Assembly (NCBI RefSeq): GCF_006265175.1
Contig: NZ_VDCQ01000027.1
Location: 1-64,000 of the forward strand
Reading direction: 5' to 3'
Length of the DNA stretch: 64,000 nt
Source of the DNA: Paenibacillus hemerocallicola
Lineage (GTDB): Bacteria > Bacillota > Bacilli > Paenibacillales > NBRC-103111
Each line of letters starts with the position of its first letter. The stretch's first letter is position 1. Below, in pieces: positions 7,109 to 15,821 of this stretch. The notes beneath the pieces were generated by a model. The model did not search any database. It was not told the origin of the DNA and worked only from the letters and a program-made list of their open reading frames with translations. The position numbers were made by a program, and so were the translations under genes.

Positions 7109-9124
7109 CTATAAGTCAATGGCGCCGAATGCTTTCCATGTCCCCGGCGTTCCCCCGGCCGTACAGATCCAACCTACGCTTGCTCCCGGAGACGGTGCCG
7201 TGTTATAGAATATATCTCCTTGCTTCCAAACGCCGTCGACGGGCGCAGCACTGGCATATCCGAATGCCGGCGCCATGGCTGCGGAAGCCCCGGTGAAGGT
7301 GTTGCCGATAAGCGCGGGCAGCGGCGAGCTGCTGAGCTTGGTCAAATCGCCGGTGCCTGGATTCAGCGAGACATTGCCGATCAATGTCATTTTCTCGCGA
7401 ACCTGATAAGAATACTGCGAAGCGTTCCTCGCCACATTGCCAATTGCGACCGCGTGCTGTCCGGATAATACGAAGGCGATGGTACCCCCTTCCGCCGTGT
7501 TGAGGGCATAAACCGGACTTTCCAATATCCCCGCGGCGACATGAAGGCACGTCTGCGCCGAGGTCGTCTTCAATTTGTTGCCGGTAAAGCTAAAGCCTTT
7601 GCCGCCGCCCGACAGCAGAGCGATGATAATGGCTTGCTCTACGGCCTCGATTTCGTTGTTATGTATACGCACGCCGTTCGTATTATTGGAGTTCGCATCG
7701 GTAAAAATGCCTTTCCGCACATTGCGAATCCGGTTATTCTCGATCGTGACGCCGTCCACATTTTTGGATATGAAAATGCCGCCGCCCACCCGCTGCCCGT
7801 TAACGCCATTAATCGTATTGCCGACAATGAGCGATTGTCTCGTAAAGGACGCGCTAATTGCGCTTTCGTAATTATCGATCGCATTGTCATTGTTAAGATG
7901 ATTAATGGAATTGTAGGCGATCGTATTGCCGTAATTCATATAACCGGCTACCGTGCCGTGGTCGTCGATGGCATGCGCTCTTTTCGTCGCATCGCCAATG
8001 TACCGGTCGGCCTTGCCTCCGCTGTAAATCGTGTTGAAAGCGGCTACATTATTGTTGGCGCCTTTGTCGAAATCGATGTGGGTAAGCGTCTGACCGTCGA
8101 ACAGGCAGTGCGTCACCTTATTGTACCGGGTCGCTCCGCCGGCGAATTCCAACGTGTTCCAGGCAAACTCGCCTTTAAAATAGCAGTCGATAAACGTATG
8201 CCCTTCGTTGTAGTGGACGAATTCGTCCGTAGGAATCAGGTTCTCCCAATTGCTGAGCACCCGAATGGCGAAATCGACGCTGGCGGTGCCGCTCCGGATA
8301 AACCGGCATTTGCGGACCGAGACGCGATAGCAGCCGCCGATGCCGCCGCCCCAGCCGCTCTTCTCCTCGTCCTTGGCGATCAGCGCCAGTTGCGGTCCGG
8401 AAGGATGGCCGTATTCATCGTTGAGTCCCGGATCAAGAAAGGTAACGTTGTCGATGACGCAATCGCTGGAGGCGTTGACAAGGACGCCGTAGCTCACATG
8501 ATTAGCCGGCAGCCGGGCGGAACCGTTCTGGTGGAGGCAGAAGTCTTTAAGAATAGCGTACTGTACGCCCACCATATCGATCATTCCGTGGTACAGATGG
8601 GCGGTTCCCCAGCCGCTGGCGGCAAATGCTTTAATAACCGTCGCGTCGCCTTCTCCGTGCAGCATCACCCGGGGAGCCATTGCCAGCGGGGCGCTGATCA
8701 TGTAAGTCCCTGACGGAATGCATACAGTGCCGCCCCCGGCCAGAGAAGCGGCGTCTATTGCGGCCTGAATGCTGGAAGTATCGTCAGTCGTTCCGTCTCC
8801 CTGAGCGCCATGATCTCTCACATTTTCCACACACATGTGATCCAGGCGGGTGATGACGCTCGCGATTTGATCTTGAACCTCCTCGCAGCACGATTCCGAA
8901 CCTCCTCCATAGACCGAATTGGTAACGCTTCCTTGGAGCGGTGATGCGTCGACCAGGCCAGGGGCTCCCAAAGCCCGTGAGCCCAAAGCGATCCCGGCAA
9001 TGCCGAGCGAGGCCAGAAGCGTCCTCCTGTTCATTTTCATGCTCTGATTTTGCCGGTGCGCCTGTTCCGATAGTTCCAATTGCCGAGTTTGTTCCGATTG
9101 TCGCTCATCCGCTTTGCCGATCAT
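7109..9124 (-). CDS. Tat-exported right-handed beta-helix protein (pectate lyase-like)
   Basis: 671 residues from the ATG at 9124, chosen for its AGGAGGCGG site; an in-frame start at 9178 has none. A 28-residue hydrophilic lead is followed by a twin-arginine signal (NRRTLLASLGIAG) and a hydrophobic stretch. The region after about residue 95 matches the Pectate_lyase_3 entry of a parallel beta-helix (HGAQGDGTTDDTSSIQAAID, GGGTVCIPSGTYMIS), then many Asn-rich coil turns. A likely extracellular polysaccharide lyase, epimerase or hydrolase; the substrate is unknown and no catalytic residue can be assigned. Its promoter carries the LacI-type operator shared with the neighbours. Confidence 0.8.
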   Translation of the reverse strand: MIGKADERQSEQTRQLELSEQAHRQNQSMKMNRRTLLASLGIAGIALGSRALGAPGLVDASPLQGSVTNSVYGGGSESCCEEVQDQIASVITRLDHMCVENVRDHGAQGDGTTDDTSSIQAAIDAASLAGGGTVCIPSGTYMISAPLAMAPRVMLHGEGDATVIKAFAASGWGTAHLYHGMIDMVGVQYAILKDFCLHQNGSARLPANHVSYGVLVNASSDCVIDNVTFLDPGLNDEYGHPSGPQLALIAKDEEKSGWGGGIGGCYRVSVRKCRFIRSGTASVDFAIRVLSNWENLIPTDEFVHYNEGHTFIDCYFKGEFAWNTLEFAGGATRYNKVTHCLFDGQTLTHIDFDKGANNNVAAFNTIYSGGKADRYIGDATKRAHAIDDHGTVAGYMNYGNTIAYNSINHLNNDNAIDNYESAISASFTRQSLIVGNTINGVNGQRVGGGIFISKNVDGVTIENNRIRNVRKGIFTDANSNNTNGVRIHNNEIEAVEQAIIIALLSGGGKGFSFTGNKLKTTSAQTCLHVAAGILESPVYALNTAEGGTIAFVLSGQHAVAIGNVARNASQYSYQVREKMTLIGNVSLNPGTGDLTKLSSSPLPALIGNTFTGASAAMAPAFGYASAAPVDGVWKQGDIFYNTAPSPGASVGWICTAGGTPGTWKAFGAIDL

Positions 9125-9219
9125 ATATACCGCCTCCTGGAATTGGAGAACCGACTGGCGGTTCTCTGCGATTCGCATTGCCGTTGGAACTGTATGAGAG
9201 GTCGTAGCATGTTGATGAG

Positions 9220-9248
9220 ATTATATACGTAAACGTTAACTGTGTAAA
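9220..9248 (-). promoter_or_regulatory. Promoter and LacI-type operator of the beta-helix gene
   Basis: On the minus strand TTTACA (9248-9243), a 17-base spacer and TATAAT (9225-9220) form a near-consensus promoter. The operator GTAAACGTTA lies at 9229-9238, inside the spacer. Confidence 0.7.
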
Positions 9249-9346
9249 TAATAAAATTGAGTAATCCATGTTCTGCTTGATGAATAGGGTTAAAAGCTTG
9301 TGTGTAAGGGTAGTGTGGAGAGTGGAGTCGTTTTTTTGTTTTGCGA

Positions 9347-9375
9347 TTGACGAGGATAACGTTTACGTGTATACT
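9347..9375 (+). promoter_or_regulatory. Promoter and operator of the lacI-type regulator gene
   Basis: TTGACG (9347-9352), spacer of 17, TATACT (9370-9375). The operator, the same ten bases GTAAACGTTA in inverted orientation, lies at 9357-9366 in the spacer. This predicts autorepression. Confidence 0.7.
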
Positions 9376-9421
9376 TCAGCTGACGGAATACATGTATCAT
9401 TAAACGACTAGGGGGATGCTT

Positions 9422-10411
9422 GTGCCTACTATCAAGGATATAGCGAAATTGGCCGGCGTTACCTTTGTTTCGGTGTCCAGGGCGTTAAATAACGAACCCG
9501 GAGTGAGCGAGGAGACGCGCCGGAAAATTCTCGACATTGCCAAGCAAATCAATTATGTGCCCAATCTGGCCGCCAAACGGCTGGTCGACCGTTCCTCGAA
9601 TGGGATCGGCCTCATATGGCCGAAGCGGGAAGAACCGTTTTTTTACCGCACGTGCAATCAAATCCAGGAAGAGGCCGCGGCCCGGGGCTTTACGGTCATG
9701 GTATCGTTCGCGGAGCGGGAGGAGGCGCTTCGCTCGTTTCGCGAATTTTTTATCGGCAGGGCGATTTGCTGGCTGGACAAACGGTCGACGCCGGAGTATA
9801 CAGAGGCCAAGGAGCAATTCCGCGGCAAGGTTCTGGAGGTCGGAGGCCGGGAGCGTTGGAAGCAGGAGAATGCGCATTGGCTCGATATCGATCGCAAAGG
9901 AGCGATCAAGCAGGCGATGAGCCATTTGTTCGAGCTCGGGCATACGCGCATCGCTTTCCTGGGAGGCCATTCGGACAAGTGGCTGGGCTATACGGAATCA
10001 TTGGTAGAGCTTGGACTGGAGTTCAGCCCGGAGCTGAACGTGATGACATTGGTCGGGAATCCGGACATGCCGCAGAAGGTCCGCGACTTCGTGCACAATT
10101 ACAGCGAATACGGCGCGACGGCGATCGTGATAGACAGCGAAGCCATGCTGCGCGAATTCGTCAAGACGGCCTATGTGGAAGGCGTGCGCATTCCCGAACA
10201 ATTGTCGGTTGCCGTATACGACGATGTGCCCGAGACGCAGTCGCTGCTCCCTATTCCGATTACGACGGTAGGGCCCGATATCGTCGGATTGGCCCGAACG
10301 ATTATCGATCTGATTACAGTTGAGGCGGATGCCGCCGAGGAAGGCCTATTTTTTCGCAAAATGATCGAAACGGAGCTGAAGGTCCGGGAATCGACCCGCC
10401 AGTGGGGTTGA
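9422..10411 (+). CDS. LacI family transcriptional regulator
   Basis: About 329 residues. The GTG at 9422 is preferred because AGGGGG ends six bases before it and because it gives the standard LacI N-terminus (PTIKDIAKLAGVTFVSVSRALN); an ATG at 9416 abuts the ribosome binding site. Helix-turn-helix and hinge helix at 1-60, then a periplasmic-binding-protein-like sensor domain (IGLIWP, HLFELGHTRIAFLGG, PITTVGPDIVGLA). It lies between the divergent beta-helix gene and the downstream sugar-binding lipoprotein; all three promoters carry an identical operator, so it is the likely local repressor of a carbohydrate regulon. Confidence 0.92.
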   Translation: MPTIKDIAKLAGVTFVSVSRALNNEPGVSEETRRKILDIAKQINYVPNLAAKRLVDRSSNGIGLIWPKREEPFFYRTCNQIQEEAAARGFTVMVSFAEREEALRSFREFFIGRAICWLDKRSTPEYTEAKEQFRGKVLEVGGRERWKQENAHWLDIDRKGAIKQAMSHLFELGHTRIAFLGGHSDKWLGYTESLVELGLEFSPELNVMTLVGNPDMPQKVRDFVHNYSEYGATAIVIDSEAMLREFVKTAYVEGVRIPEQLSVAVYDDVPETQSLLPIPITTVGPDIVGLARTIIDLITVEADAAEEGLFFRKMIETELKVRESTRQWG

Positions 10412-10450
10412 GCCGGACTGCCGCTTTTCCCGGTAAGGCAAAAAATTTTA

Positions 10451-10478
10451 TTCGTTTAAGTAAACGTTAAACTATAAA
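10451..10478 (+). promoter_or_regulatory. Operator and probable promoter of the sugar-binding lipoprotein gene
   Basis: Third exact copy of GTAAACGTTA at 10460-10469, four bases before TATAAA (10473-10478). A weak -35 (TTCGTT, 10451-10456) gives a spacer of 16. The geometry matches the other two LacI sites. Confidence 0.55.
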
Positions 10479-10625
10479 TACAAAGAAAAACATGTATTTC
10501 AAGGTAAGCGTATAACTTAATCGGAAAGGAGGGGAGCGGTATGTGAAGTCTATTCGGGAACAAAAGGATTGACAGAGGATGGAAACTCATGCTGGTTACC
10601 ACATTTTCGAAAGGGGACGCAAAAT

Positions 10626-11957
10626 ATGAAAAGATTCGCAATCGGGCTGTTGGCAGGGACTACGGTATGGGGGCTGGCCGCGTGCGGCAGTTCGCCGGAC
10701 ACTTCGAAAGGCGCGGAGCAGGGAGAGGGCGCGAAACCGTTGCCAGCCGCGCAGACGGAACCGGTGGAAATCAACATCTACTCCAACAACAACGCCTCGG
10801 AGCAAGTGTTCAACGAGAGTTATGGAAACGCTCTCAGAAAAGCATTTCCTCAGTACACGATCACCTACATACAGAGCAAGAAGGGGACGACGCTGCCGGA
10901 GATGATCGCTTCGAAAACGAGGATCGATCTGTTCTGGACGTCGATCGGCAATTATGAAACGGCGTTGTTCGAGCATGCCCTGGAATTCGATATGACCGCC
11001 CTGATCCAAAAGCACGGCATCGATCTGAATCGGCTGGAGCCGTCGGTAATCGAGGCGATGAAGCAAATATCGGGAGGGAAGATGTACGGGATTCCGGTCG
11101 CCACGAACAGCCTTGCGCTGTTCTATAATAAAGATATTTTCAATAAGTTCGGCGTTCCGTTCCCGACGTCGGACATGACCTGGGACGAGGCGAACGAGCT
11201 GGCCCGCAAAGTGACCCGTTCGGCCGACGGCAAGCAATATTACGGCATCGCTTCTTCGCGGGACCATATTATCCGGATGAACCAGCTTTCCGTGCCGAAC
11301 GTCGATATCGCCACCAAGAAGCCGACGCTGCTGACCGACGGCCGCTGGAAACGATTATTTGAAACCGTATTCATCAATCCGTCGTCAGACAGCGGTTACC
11401 GCGATGCGATGGCCAAACTGAAAAATTTTCCCGCATTGGACCAGTTCGCAAAGGAACAAAGCTTGGCGATGCTGGTATACCCGAACACGCTTCCGACCTC
11501 CGTACCGAACGAATTGAAAACGATGGACTGGGACATAGCCCCGCTGCCGACTTTCAAGGAGCTCCCCAATGTCGGGTCGCAATCGTATCCGGTTTACTTC
11601 GGCCTTACGTCGCAGACGAAAAACAAAGACGCGGCGATGGAGCTGCTGAAATTTATGGTAAGCGAGCCATACCAGAACGAATTGGCCGGAAAAGGCGTAC
11701 TGCCGATCATTCAGTCTGAAGCGACCAAGAAGCTGCTGGGGGCCAATACGGCATTCAAGGACAAAAACTACCAGGCGATGATGGCTCGCAAGTTTGCGCC
11801 GATTACGCCCAAAATTCCCGAGTACGACACCGACGTCTTCCGCGCTTACCGGGATCAGGCTTATCCGCTGGCGCTAGGGGAAACGGATATCAACACCGCA
11901 TTCCGCATCGCCGCCGAGCAGGCCGAGAAGGTTATTCAGGAGAAGGGCCGCAAGTAA
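10626..11957 (+). CDS. Extracellular sugar-binding lipoprotein (ABC family 1), orphan
   Basis: 443 residues from the ATG at 10626, which follows AAAGGGGA and places a lipoprotein signal at the N-terminus (FAIGLLAGTTVWGLAACGSS, lipobox Cys near residue 21). The mature part has the solute-binding protein family 1 pattern: YGIPVATNSLALFYNKDIF, FPTSDMTWDEANELARKVT and C-terminal MELLKFMVSEPYQ. It should deliver a sugar or oligosaccharide to an ABC permease, but no permease or ATPase gene adjoins it. Co-regulation with the beta-helix protein by the LacI-type operator suggests capture of that protein's product (inference). Confidence 0.85.
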   Translation: MKRFAIGLLAGTTVWGLAACGSSPDTSKGAEQGEGAKPLPAAQTEPVEINIYSNNNASEQVFNESYGNALRKAFPQYTITYIQSKKGTTLPEMIASKTRIDLFWTSIGNYETALFEHALEFDMTALIQKHGIDLNRLEPSVIEAMKQISGGKMYGIPVATNSLALFYNKDIFNKFGVPFPTSDMTWDEANELARKVTRSADGKQYYGIASSRDHIIRMNQLSVPNVDIATKKPTLLTDGRWKRLFETVFINPSSDSGYRDAMAKLKNFPALDQFAKEQSLAMLVYPNTLPTSVPNELKTMDWDIAPLPTFKELPNVGSQSYPVYFGLTSQTKNKDAAMELLKFMVSEPYQNELAGKGVLPIIQSEATKKLLGANTAFKDKNYQAMMARKFAPITPKIPEYDTDVFRAYRDQAYPLALGETDINTAFRIAAEQAEKVIQEKGRK

Positions 11958-12192
11958 TGCCGGATGGTCATGGCCGTGTCTGGTCGGCCGGGTTCGTTCG
12001 CCCGACAGGCTGTGAGGCTCGTTATTGTTGCGTTGCGATAGATGCGGTGAAGGCACGTAACCTTCTGTTTACGGTAAAGGAAGCAGATAAAAGCCATTGC
12101 CGGCATGGGCGGTAACAAGTGGAATACAGTAGGAGGAACGAGTCTACCGCTATATGACGCCTATTTGGAAAGCGCTGAAAAATATGCATTTT

Positions 12193-12236
12193 GGGCCAAT
12201 AGAGGAACGAGCCGTTCCTTCATATTGGCCTTTTTC
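12193..12236 (+). terminator. Hairpin terminator after the sugar-binding lipoprotein gene
   Basis: GGCCAATA and TATTGGCC pair around an inner GAGGAACG/CGTTCCTT stem and are followed by TTTTT. It is 236 bases after the upstream stop, so it could instead be a repeat of the GGAAC/GTTCC hairpin family seen at 21829-22016. Confidence 0.6.
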
Positions 12237-12450
12237 CGCGTGATGGGCTCGTAGCGGTGTACTCGTTGGCGCAGAAGGAAGCTGGTCGCCAATAACCCAA
12301 GGGTGCGCTCATGGATGGAGCGACAATTAGCGCGGCTAATTAAATTCATACCAGGAGGAAGCGTCCGGATAGTGGATTGGTAAAGGACCAAGTATGGAGG
12401 AGTATTTATGCGAACGTATATTGAACTAAATACAATCCTTGCGGAATGGA

Positions 12451-12479
12451 TTGACGATATAATATATATTATATATAAT
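12451..12479 (+). promoter_or_regulatory. Promoter and AT-rich operator of the M20 operon
   Basis: TTGACG (12451-12456), spacer of exactly 17, TATAAT (12474-12479). An 18-bp perfect palindrome ATATAATATATATTATAT (12457-12474) fills the spacer. The tail TATATATAATGTTTA resembles the gntR promoter at 6254-6268. Confidence 0.65.
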
Positions 12480-12623
12480 GTTTAATACGAGACGTTTTTT
12501 TCAACCACAACGTCGCTATCTTTTTCAACGGGCAACGTGCTGTTTTCATAGAGACGGTGCGGCAGGACGCAATGTGACACCCGGTCGCGCGGCTAGGCTC
12601 AATCGACCGCAAAGGAGACAAAT

Positions 12624-13793
12624 ATGGCAATCGAGCAGACGAAGACGAAACATCCTGCTTTGACCATGCTGGAGGAGATGATCCGCATCCAGAGCGTCAA
12701 TCCCCATTTTGACGCAACCGGGCAAGGGGAGCAGGCGATGTCCGATTATGTCGAGCGCCGCTGCAGGGCGGCAGGGCTGACCGTGACGAGGCAGAGCGTA
12801 TTCCCCGGACGCGACAATCTGATTATCGAGCTGCGCGTCGGCAAGCCGGATAAGGCGCTGCTGTTCGAGGCTCATATGGATACGGTCACGTTGGGCGCGA
12901 TGCCGAACGCGCTCGAGCCCGCGTACCGCGACGGCAAGCTGTACGGACGCGGCGCCTGCGATACGAAAGGATCGCTTGCCGGGATGCTGTATGCGATGGA
13001 ACGGTGCGCGCGGCAGCCGGAGCTGGCCGGCGGCGATTTGATCTTATGCGCTTCGGTGGACGAGGAGCATGCTTATAAAGGGCTGCTCGCGTTCATGGAG
13101 CTCGATATGAATGTAGCGGGCGCCGTCGTCGGCGAGCCTACGGAGCTGGGCATTACCGTGGCGAACAAAGGCTGCGTCCGGGTCGCGATGACGACTCACG
13201 GCAAAGCGGCGCACAGCTCGATGCCGGCCGAAGGAGACAGCGCTATCATTCAAATGATGCGGGTCATCCGCTTCATTCACGAGAAGCTGGAGCCGGAGCT
13301 TGCCGCCCGCGTTCATCCGCTGTGCGGCAGTCCGACGATTGTCGTCGGCACGATCCGGGGCGGGACGCAGATCAATATCGTCCCCGACCGTTGCGTCATC
13401 GAGGTGGACCGGCGCATCATACCGGGCGAGCGTCCCGAAATCGTGGAGAGGGAGCTCGAGGAGCGGCTGATTCGCGAGCTGTCGCCCGAAGGCGTGAAGC
13501 TGACCGTCGAGCGGCTGCTGCTGGACTGGGCATTGGATACGGCCCATGACGAAACGATCGTGACGGCGGCGCGCCGGGCTGCCGCAGACGTCGGCTTGAG
13601 CGACCGGATCCGCGGCGTCACGTACGGCTGCGATGCGAGCAAGCTGCAGGAATTCAAGGGCATCTCGTCGATCGTCTATGGCCCGGGCTCGATCGCCCAA
13701 GCCCACACGAACGACGAATGGGTGCCCGTCTCCGACGTTGAGCAGGCCGCCGAGTTTTATTTGCGGCTGGCGCAAACGTTCGGTCGCGTTTGA
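12624..13793 (+). CDS. M20 family metallopeptidase/deacylase (ArgE/DapE type)
   Basis: 389 residues. Di-zinc site residues are visible: His84 and Asp86 in EAHMDTV, Asp113 in GACDTKG, Glu147/Glu148 in SVDEEH. A dimerisation lid domain (about 180-290) includes TTHGKAAHSS and GGTQINIVPD. Enzymes of this family remove an acyl group from N-acyl amino acids or cleave dipeptides, so it probably releases a free amine for the aminotransferase encoded two genes later. First gene of a five-gene operon with GntR-like operator; preceded by AAAGGAG. Substrate unknown. Confidence 0.85.
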   Translation: MAIEQTKTKHPALTMLEEMIRIQSVNPHFDATGQGEQAMSDYVERRCRAAGLTVTRQSVFPGRDNLIIELRVGKPDKALLFEAHMDTVTLGAMPNALEPAYRDGKLYGRGACDTKGSLAGMLYAMERCARQPELAGGDLILCASVDEEHAYKGLLAFMELDMNVAGAVVGEPTELGITVANKGCVRVAMTTHGKAAHSSMPAEGDSAIIQMMRVIRFIHEKLEPELAARVHPLCGSPTIVVGTIRGGTQINIVPDRCVIEVDRRIIPGERPEIVERELEERLIRELSPEGVKLTVERLLLDWALDTAHDETIVTAARRAAADVGLSDRIRGVTYGCDASKLQEFKGISSIVYGPGSIAQAHTNDEWVPVSDVEQAAEFYLRLAQTFGRV

Positions 13794-13848
13794 ACGAATT
13801 GGCCCGGATCGAGTCAGAGCGATCCGGGATAGGAGCAGGGAGGTCCTT

Positions 13849-14586
13849 ATGCGTATATCATCTCGCGTACACATGGTCGGAAGCGGGCGGCATGGCCTGC
13901 AGATGACGCATTTGATCGATTGCAACGTGTATTTGCTCGACGGCGGCTCAGAATGCGCGCTGATCGATGCGGGAGGCGGCGTGGAGCCGGAGCGGATCGA
14001 AGCGAACATCGCCGCTGCGGGCATTTCGCCCCAACGGATTACGAAGCTGCTGCTGACGCACGCTCACGGCGATCACGCCGCCGGAGCCCGGCATTTCCAC
14101 GACCGGTACGGAGCCGAGCTGATTGTCGCGGCGGAAGCGGCTCCGTGGATGGAGAGCGGCGACATGGAGAAGAACAGCCTGCTTGCGGCAATCGAGGCAG
14201 GCGTATATCCCCGCGACTACCGTTTTCCGGCTTGTCCGGTCGGAAGAGCGGTTGCGGAAGGCGATATCATCCGGGTAGGGGAGCTCGAGCTTGCCGTGCT
14301 GGAGACTCCGGGACATTCCCGGGGGCATGTCAGCTATATGTGGGACGGGGAGGACGGCAGGGCGATTTTTGCCGGAGACGTTATTTTCGCCGGAGGGAAA
14401 GTAGTGCTCCAGTCGACATGGGACTGCTCCATCCAAGAATACGCCGCGACGACCGCGAAGCTGCATGCGCTCGGCATCGACGCCTTGTACGCCGGTCACG
14501 GGGCCCCCGTGCTTCGGGAAGCGCACCGTCATATCGGGCGGGCTCACGAATGCTTCCGCAATTTGGATCTGCCCCCGAATTTATAG
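13849..14586 (+). CDS. Metallo-beta-lactamase fold hydrolase
   Basis: 245 residues from the ATG at 13849 (GGGAGG site). The binuclear zinc motif THAHGDH is at 70-76, with further ligands in GHSRGHVSYM, FAGDVIF and YAGHG. This glyoxalase II-like layout fits a hydrolase acting on a thioester, lactone or similar intermediate. It lies 55 bases after the M20 gene and 59 bases before the aminotransferase gene, in the same operon. The substrate cannot be read from the sequence. Confidence 0.85.
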   Translation: MRISSRVHMVGSGRHGLQMTHLIDCNVYLLDGGSECALIDAGGGVEPERIEANIAAAGISPQRITKLLLTHAHGDHAAGARHFHDRYGAELIVAAEAAPWMESGDMEKNSLLAAIEAGVYPRDYRFPACPVGRAVAEGDIIRVGELELAVLETPGHSRGHVSYMWDGEDGRAIFAGDVIFAGGKVVLQSTWDCSIQEYAATTAKLHALGIDALYAGHGAPVLREAHRHIGRAHECFRNLDLPPNL

Positions 14587-14645
14587 GGAATGGACTTCCC
14601 GGAAAGTCATACTTATTTACGATAACCGGAAGGTGGAGGGAACGA

Positions 14646-15779
14646 ATGGATGCTTTGATTGATCGGTCCGCGTTTATCGGCTTGGATCAGCGTACATGGT
14701 TTTACGGCGGCGCCGAATCGCCCCCGCTTCACGGGATGAGGGAAGCGATGAACACGTATGTGGCCAATCGGGCGGGCGGTCCTGACGGACGCAAGAAGAA
14801 CAGCGAAGTGGAGCAAGCCTGCAAGAGGAATATCGCCGCGATGCTAGGAGGACGACCGGAAAATATCGCGTTGCTGTCCAACGCCTCCGAAGCCATATCG
14901 ATGATTGCTTCCTCTTTCCGATTTCAAGCGGGCGACAATGTCGTCCTCAACGATTTGGAGTTTCCTTCCGGCGTATTACCCTGGCTGCAATTGAAGTCGG
15001 CGGGCGTGGAGATACGGGTCGTCCCGAGCCGGAATTGGCAGGTTGCGGCGGAGGATTTGCTGGCGTCCGTCGACGGCAACACCCGAATGGTCGTCACGAG
15101 CCATGTAAGCTATATGTCCGGAGCCCGGATCGATTACAAAAAAGTATATGCCGAGCTGAAAAAGACGAAGGCGCTGCTGCTCGTAGACGCGACGCAATCG
15201 TTAGGTGTCGTTCCGGTTACCATAAACGATGCCGATTTCGTCGTTTCCAGCTCCTATAAATGGCTGATGGCCGGTCACGGAGCCGGAATACTGGCGGTGA
15301 ATCCCGAGCGGGCGGACCGGTTCGAGCCCCGCAATATCGGGTGGCGGAGCGTGGAGGACATGTTCAGCGACACCCGGTTCGAGCACTTCCGGTTTTTCTC
15401 CGACGCGCGCCGCTTCGAGGGCGGATATCCCAGCTATCCGACGCTGTATGCGATGAAGCATTCGACAGACCTGCTGCTATCCATAGGCATCGACCGGATC
15501 GAGCGGCACGTTCTCGAGCTGGGCGGCAAGCTGATCGAGAGCATGAAGCGGATCGGCTATGAGCCGATGACACCCGAGAAGCCGGAGCTTAGAGCCGGCA
15601 ATATTTCGTTCGTATGCCCGGACGGCGAAGCGTTCGCCGATAAGCTGATCGAACAAGGGACGTACGTATGGGGCGGTGACGGCAGACTGCGGGCATCCGT
15701 CCATTTCTATAACAACTCGGACGACGTGGCCAGACTCGTCGGGCAGTTGGCCGCGATCGCGAGCGAGCGGGCTTCCTGA
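14646..15779 (+). CDS. Class V aminotransferase (PLP-dependent)
   Basis: 377 residues, ATG preceded by AAGGTGGAGGG. A fold-type I PLP enzyme of the cysteine desulfurase/isopenicillin N epimerase group: LLSNASEAISMIASSF (cofactor phosphate binding), LLVDATQSLGVVP (Asp and Gln contacting the pyridine ring) and the Schiff-base lysine in VSSSYKWLMAGHGAG, near residue 205. No cysteine-rich desulfurase loop is evident, so transamination, lyase or epimerase chemistry on an amino compound is more likely. Third gene of the operon. Confidence 0.85.
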   Translation: MDALIDRSAFIGLDQRTWFYGGAESPPLHGMREAMNTYVANRAGGPDGRKKNSEVEQACKRNIAAMLGGRPENIALLSNASEAISMIASSFRFQAGDNVVLNDLEFPSGVLPWLQLKSAGVEIRVVPSRNWQVAAEDLLASVDGNTRMVVTSHVSYMSGARIDYKKVYAELKKTKALLLVDATQSLGVVPVTINDADFVVSSSYKWLMAGHGAGILAVNPERADRFEPRNIGWRSVEDMFSDTRFEHFRFFSDARRFEGGYPSYPTLYAMKHSTDLLLSIGIDRIERHVLELGGKLIESMKRIGYEPMTPEKPELRAGNISFVCPDGEAFADKLIEQGTYVWGGDGRLRASVHFYNNSDDVARLVGQLAAIASERAS

Positions 15780-15821
15780 GGAATTCTGCGATACGGAAAT
15801 TCGATTCGAACGGAGGGCTTT

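Larger units (their letters stand above)
11958..12623. other. Intergenic region with hairpin and promoter, no clear gene
   Basis: Contains the hairpin at 12193-12236 and the promoter at 12451-12479, described separately. A 25-codon frame at 12408-12485 (begins MRTYIELN) has a good GGAGGAG site but overlaps the promoter and may be a gene remnant. A 76-codon minus-strand frame (12161-12391) lacks support. Nothing else was recognised. Confidence 0.5.

Noticed and set aside
7541-8713. Plus-strand open frame of 390 codons opposite the beta-helix gene
   Set aside because: No ribosome site or recognisable domain; the minus strand carries signal peptide, operator and promoter.
12161-12391. Minus-strand 76-codon frame in the 11958-12623 gap
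   Set aside because: Looks vaguely like a gene fragment but spans the hairpin at 12193-12236, has no ribosome site and no family match I can defend.
14646-15779. Cysteine desulfurase (IscS/SufS) for iron-sulfur assembly
   Set aside because: No adjacent isc/suf genes, no recognisable catalytic-Cys loop, and the gene is inside a catabolic operon.
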